This document shows, one piece after another, positions 63,227 through 64,000 of a DNA stretch of 64,000 nt. The stretch lies in the NCBI GenBank assembly GCA_958450365.1, contig CAUEEP010000928.1, positions 58,501 to 122,500 of the forward strand. The letters are read 5' to 3'. How positions within the stretch are numbered: position 1 is the stretch's first letter; each line of letters starts with the position of its first letter. Origin of the DNA: Mesorhabditis belari. Taxonomy: Eukaryota; Nematoda; Chromadorea; Rhabditida; Rhabditidae. Below the pieces are notes generated by a model. The model was not told where the DNA came from and did not search any database. It saw nothing but the letters and a program-made list of their open reading frames with translations. The translations under genes were made by a program, and so were the position numbers.

Positions 63227-63790
63227 TCAAATTTGTTTTAATTGCATCACTCGTTCTCTCGTTCGTCGTCTCTTGACTGATTGCTGGGCTTTTGCCAATC
63301 CCGCGTAAACCCCATCGAGTTCTAGGAGTTCCAAATGTGTTGCTGAAATTGGATATTTTAAAATTAAAATTTTAAAATCTTTTTCGACGATATTTCCTTT
63401 CTCAAAAACGAAAATAACATCCATAAAACATTTGCCAAGTGCTATAGGGCAAATCCGTAACCTGAACAGCGGCCTCACTGCTTGTGCCAAGAGCTGAGGT
63501 GGCCGCATCCGCTAGTAAAATTTTCGGCTTTCCCAAAAGCGCTCTTGCCATTCCAATTCTTTGTTTTTGCTCCCCTGATAGTGCCACTCCTCCATAGCCA
63601 ACTCATTGTATCATAACCCTAAATGAGAATTTGCCAAATATTGTTCAAAGTTACTATAAAGTGACGTATTTTCCTCACTACCGTATGGCTCATCAATGTG
63701 TGAATGCCTTTTTTTACCTTGTTCAACTCTGAGATGAACCCGTGAGCTGAAGCCGACAAAATATTAATGCTATTATGATAATTTATGATG
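63227..63790 (-). pseudogene. P-glycoprotein (ABCB) C-terminal nucleotide-binding domain fragment
   Basis: Minus-strand remains of the second ATP-binding domain of a multidrug-resistance transporter: INILSASAHGFISELNK, GYDTM, the signature [18 protein letters not shown] (normally LSGGQ), Walker B region [15 protein letters not shown] (normally LLLDEATSALD), [33 protein letters not shown] and the tail VKRRRTRERVMQLKQI. Damage: one extra base between GYDTM and the signature shifts the frame; the catalytic Glu of Walker B is Ala; and the last intron seems to have lost its GT donor (AT at that place), though the frame happens to stay open. Walker A and the membrane domains are not in the window. 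A non-functional relic. Confidence 0.8.
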
Positions 63791-64000
63791 GCTCTTGTTG
63801 ATTTCTGATTTTTGATTTGATTTTAATTGTTTTTATCAATAGTTGTTTAAATATGCTATAATTATGTCGTTCAGCTTTACACCAAAATTCTTGAAAAATC
63901 TTATTAAAAAAATGTGAGGATTTTTTAGGTGATCAAATACTAATTCTAGAAGATTTTCTACGTTCAAGGCAAATTTTGGCTTGATGGCTTAAATTGCAAC
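63791..64000. other. window end, nothing recognised
   Basis: AT-rich sequence without recognisable exon. If the P-glycoprotein relic continues, its upstream exons lie beyond 64000. Confidence 0.4.

Overview
The window reads as a stretch of nematode nuclear genome, most likely a free-living rhabditid. The base composition is AT-rich. Genes are split into many small exons, introns mostly end in TTTCAG, several first exons begin just after an acceptor-like site (consistent with spliced-leader trans-splicing), and the gene families are those of worms: calponin with a CLIK repeat, NRF-6-type acyltransferase, divergent globin, C-type lectin and UPF0046 phosphoesterase. I see no bacterial or organellar sequence. 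I cannot name the species.

Layout. 1-755 (+) is the 3' end of arginine kinase. 2461-6374 (-) is a secreted carboxylesterase with an intact catalytic triad but one extra G in a homopolymer. 9444-12120 (+) holds exons of an unrecognised basic, Ser/Arg-rich protein. 15160-17167 (+) is an MPPED/UPF0046 metallophosphoesterase. 18841-20636 (+) is a secreted C-type lectin placed between two direct copies of a 0.38-kb segment. 21726-22241 (+) is a gene fragment with a 30-nt in-frame tandem repeat. 27399-32069 (+) is a GAS1/GDNF-receptor-like protein with a GPI-type tail and a 3-kb intron. 32635-33786 (-) is an unrecognised small type I membrane protein. 34901-42588 (+) is a 25-exon NRF-6-like acyltransferase. 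43127-46292 (-) is calponin/transgelin and 49273-50841 (-) is calcyphosin. 58003-60047 (+) is a globin with a dual-acylation N-terminus. The right end (60.3-64 kb) looks like a gene graveyard: a tyrosine-kinase tail (-), a serpin 3' end (+), a 0.4-kb-arm inverted repeat and a disrupted P-glycoprotein C-terminus (-).

Mobile and repeat content is high: an inactivated 1.1-kb mariner copy, a second older mariner of the same type, a mariner-type MITE, a small Tc1-like MITE, an 818-bp element with 155-bp inverted repeats between TTAA sites, a Tc1-like transposase scrap, tRNA-like elements, and two unnamed dispersed repeats. One of these is built almost entirely from CCTGG/CCAGG words. No operon or single pathway joins the genes. 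Exon phases were checked by hand across all joins of the larger genes and close perfectly (25 of 25 exons in the NRF gene), so the few frame breaks reported elsewhere stand out. All family assignments rest on motif recognition, not on database searches.
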